The notes beneath the pieces were generated by a model. It had not been told where the DNA came from. It ran no database searches and worked only from the letters and a program-made list of their open reading frames with translations. DNA of 52,202 nucleotides, taken from NCBI GenBank assembly GCA_964450835.1, contig CAYVEQ010000007.1, positions 1 through 52,202 on the forward strand. The letters are read 5' to 3'. This document shows positions 50,617-52,202 of the stretch, in pieces. Made by a program: the position numbers and the translations under genes. Source of the DNA: Caccocola sp964450835 (lineage in GTDB: Bacteria; Synergistota; Synergistia; Synergistales; Synergistaceae). Positions within the stretch are counted from its first letter, which is position 1. Every line of letters starts with the position of its first letter.

Positions 50617-51570
50617 ATGAAGTTCAAACGCGTTATCTGTCTTGCCGCACTGTCGGCTCTTCTTTCCGCGGGCGCCTCGTTCGCGGACGTGAAGATTAAC
50701 TTCCCGACCGCCGACGCCTCTGGCGCTCTCTACGCCGTAGGCGCGGCTATTACGAACAACTGGACGAAGAACGTCGAAGGCGTTCAGGCCGCGAGCCAGG
50801 CCTCCGCGGGCGGCATCGAAAACCTCAACATGGTCTCCGACGGCGAGGCGCAGGTCGCCATCGCCATCAGCTCCAACGTGCTCCAGTGCCTCAAAGGCAC
50901 CGACAGCTTCGCCGGCCACGCCTATGAGGACCTCAAAGTCATCGCCGGCCTCTACATGAACCCCAACCAGGTCGTAGTCACGGAGAAGTCCGGCGTCACA
51001 TCGCTGAAAGAGATCAAGGGCAAGCACTTCGCCGTCGCCGCCGCCGGCTCGTCGGTTTACAACGAGTGCGACAACCACTTCACCACAGTCGGCCTCAAAT
51101 TCCCGGACGACATCCGCACCGAGCTTATCGCCTTCGGCAACGCCGCCGACATGCTCCAGAACGGCACGCTTGACGGCGCGTGGATAATGTCCGGCGCCCC
51201 CGCCGCCGCGGTCTCGCAGGCGCTCAGCTCCGGCTGCAAGCTGCTTGAAATCGACGACGAGACATTAGCCGCGCTGCAGCAGCGCTTCCCGTGGTACGCG
51301 CGCTTCGTCATACCCGCTGACACGTACCCCAACCAGCCGAATCCGGTTAAGACCAGCGCCATCAAAATGGTGATGTTCTGCCGCGGCGACCTCTCCGAGG
51401 ATCTCGTCTACAACCTCACCAAATCCTTCTGGGAGCACATCGGCGAACTCGGCGAGGCGCAGAAAAACCTTAAAGGCCTCAAGCCCGAAGACGCCGTGAA
51501 AGACATCGCGAGCCTGCCGCTTCACCCCGGCGCGGAGAAGTACTACAAAGAAATCGGCGTCATCAAATAA
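50617..51570 (+). CDS. TAXI-family TRAP solute-binding protein
   Basis: Periplasmic receptor for the upstream permease, 317 residues. A signal peptide (residues 1-23, ending ASFA) is followed by family segments: FPTADASGALYAVGAAI, ASAGGIENLNMVSDGEAQVAI, KHFAVAAAGSS and MLQNGTLDGAWIMSGAPAAAV. TAXI receptors bind glutamate or other carboxylates in the few studied cases; the ligand here is unknown. ATG 50617 follows AAAGGAAGG. Confidence 0.93.
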   Translation: MKFKRVICLAALSALLSAGASFADVKINFPTADASGALYAVGAAITNNWTKNVEGVQAASQASAGGIENLNMVSDGEAQVAIAISSNVLQCLKGTDSFAGHAYEDLKVIAGLYMNPNQVVVTEKSGVTSLKEIKGKHFAVAAAGSSVYNECDNHFTTVGLKFPDDIRTELIAFGNAADMLQNGTLDGAWIMSGAPAAAVSQALSSGCKLLEIDDETLAALQQRFPWYARFVIPADTYPNQPNPVKTSAIKMVMFCRGDLSEDLVYNLTKSFWEHIGELGEAQKNLKGLKPEDAVKDIASLPLHPGAEKYYKEIGVIK

Positions 51571-51597
51571 ACGCCCGGCCGGCACAGCCGCAAAAAG

Positions 51598-51626
51598 CCG
51601 CGGATTACGCAGTCCGCGGTTTTTTT
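51598..51626 (+). terminator. Intrinsic terminator of the TRAP-TAXI operon
   Basis: CCGCGGA/TCCGCGG stem with an eight-base loop, then seven T, 28 bases after the receptor stop. Confidence 0.85.
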
Positions 51627-51776
51627 GTTTTTTATTCTGTCACATGCGCCGGCCTGCCTTTCGCCGCCGCATTAAATTTCGCGTGCGGACGGGCCGAATA
51701 AATGATAAACTGAATCGGTTGACGCGAACGCGCGCGACGGACGCGGGGACAAAAACGAAAGGGGAGCGCGCTTGAC

Positions 51777-52175
51777 ATGGACAGGCTCAAAATGCGGACA
51801 GCGAACAAAGCGGACGAGAATTACAGAAAGCTGGCGGAGTTGTTCCCGAACGCCGTGACCGAGACCGTCAGCGAGTCGGGCGAGGTTGTCCGCGCAATCG
51901 ACGCGGACGTCCTGCGGCAGGAAATTTCCGCTTCCGTGGTTGAGGGGGCGCGGGAACGTTATCAATTCACGTGGCCCGACAAGAGGAAATCCGTCGTCCT
52001 TGCCAATCAGCCGATTGCCAAGACACTGCGCCTTGACAGGGAGAAGTCCGTCGGGCGCGGCGGCGACGACAAACTACAAGGAAGAAGTCCTGTTCTAGAT
52101 AAATTTCAGGGCCGACCTGACGACGGCGTACGTTATCCGCTACAACCGCATACTGTACGACATAACCCGCATTGA
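51777..52175 (+). pseudogene. 5' fragment of type III restriction-modification methylase (Mod)
   Basis: The first ~94 residues are a clear Mod N-terminus: LFPNAVTET, AIDADVLRQE, VEGARERYQFTWPDKR and NQPIAKTLR, then EKSVGR. In intact Mod proteins this is followed by the LYIEGDNL and DPPYNTG methylase motifs. Here similarity stops near base 52058 and the frame runs on through unrelated sequence to TAA 52175. So it is a broken gene or a misassembly. AAAGGGGAG precedes the ATG by about 11 bases. It stands alone after the TRAP-TAXI terminator. Confidence 0.75.
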
Positions 52176-52202
52176 CACGTTTGAGGGGTACAAGGAAGAT
52201 TT
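52063..52202 (+). pseudogene. Phage head-tail adaptor-like fragment, cut by window end
   Basis: In a frame different from Mod, the translation reads TTNYKEEVLF, a TAG stop (52096-52098), then INFRADLTTAYVIRYN and RILYDITRIDTFEGYKED to the window edge. The pattern (E-V-x-F-x-I-x-x-R, then R-I-x-Y, Y-D-I-T-R-I-D) resembles the C-terminal part of phage head closure / head-tail joining proteins of the SPP1 gp16 type. No start is seen. Family assignment is by eye and moderate. Confidence 0.5.

Noticed and set aside
1..52202. CRISPR arrays, insertion sequences or rRNA
   Set aside because: No regularly spaced repeats, transposase motifs or rRNA sequence were seen anywhere in the window.

Overview
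This 52-kb window is a high-GC bacterial chromosome segment. Almost every gene is on the + strand; the exceptions are cysS and one tRNA. It most resembles the phylum Synergistota (Synergistaceae-like). That placement is an inference from several features: a Firmicute-like dprA-topA-trmFO-xer-codY order in a high-GC genome that uses ATA freely for Ile, a CodY regulator, a T-box on the trp operon, and both tripartite tricarboxylate (TTT) and TRAP-TAXI transporters. A run of exactly 100 N at 49555-49654 shows that this is a draft scaffold.

Layout. (1) 60-5463: tmk-holB-ricT-ftsY-DUF4416-purB, tightly packed and closed by a strong, probably bidirectional terminator shared with the convergent cysS. 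(2) 7336-13607: uvrC followed by a complete riboflavin set (ribD, ribE, ribBA, ribH) and serS, with short overlaps and no FMN riboswitch visible. (3) 13756-20394: a membrane glycosyltransferase whose N-terminal half looks like a catalytically dead WecA/TagO phosphotransferase fused to a TagA-type enzyme, then ybaB-recR, a YacL-like PIN/TRAM protein, a fused ispDF, and guaB. (4) 20582-28196: xth, then a consensus promoter, a tRNA-Trp-type T-box leader and the seven-gene trp operon E-G-D-C-F-B-A. (5) 28504-40069: dapF-lepB-rbgA-rnhB-yraN-comM-dprA-topA-trmFO, then xer-codY behind a promoter that suggests a leaderless mRNA. (6) 40232-43632: an S1 protein, DUF501, a YitT-like protein, a MATE exporter and tRNA-Val(CAC).

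(7) 43954-51570 looks like an accessory catabolic and transport island: a KDPG/KHG aldolase, a complete TTT system (TctC, TctB, TctA), a gluconate-5-dehydrogenase-like SDR, then a TRAP-TAXI system (fused permease, interrupted by the scaffold gap, plus binding protein). It suggests uptake and breakdown of sugar acids or related carboxylates. (8) 51777-52202: the first ~94 codons of a type III restriction-modification Mod subunit run directly into a phage head-tail-adaptor-like fragment in another frame, so this end is either a genuine disrupted locus or an assembly chimera.

Most of the window is housekeeping. The points of real interest are the pseudo-WecA/TagA fusion, a UvrC lacking its central region, an IspF domain with an altered nucleotide-contact motif, a histone-like tail on TopA, a terminator lying inside the apparent start of the DUF501 gene, the T-box leader, the xer-codY junction without hslVU, and the Mod/phage junction.
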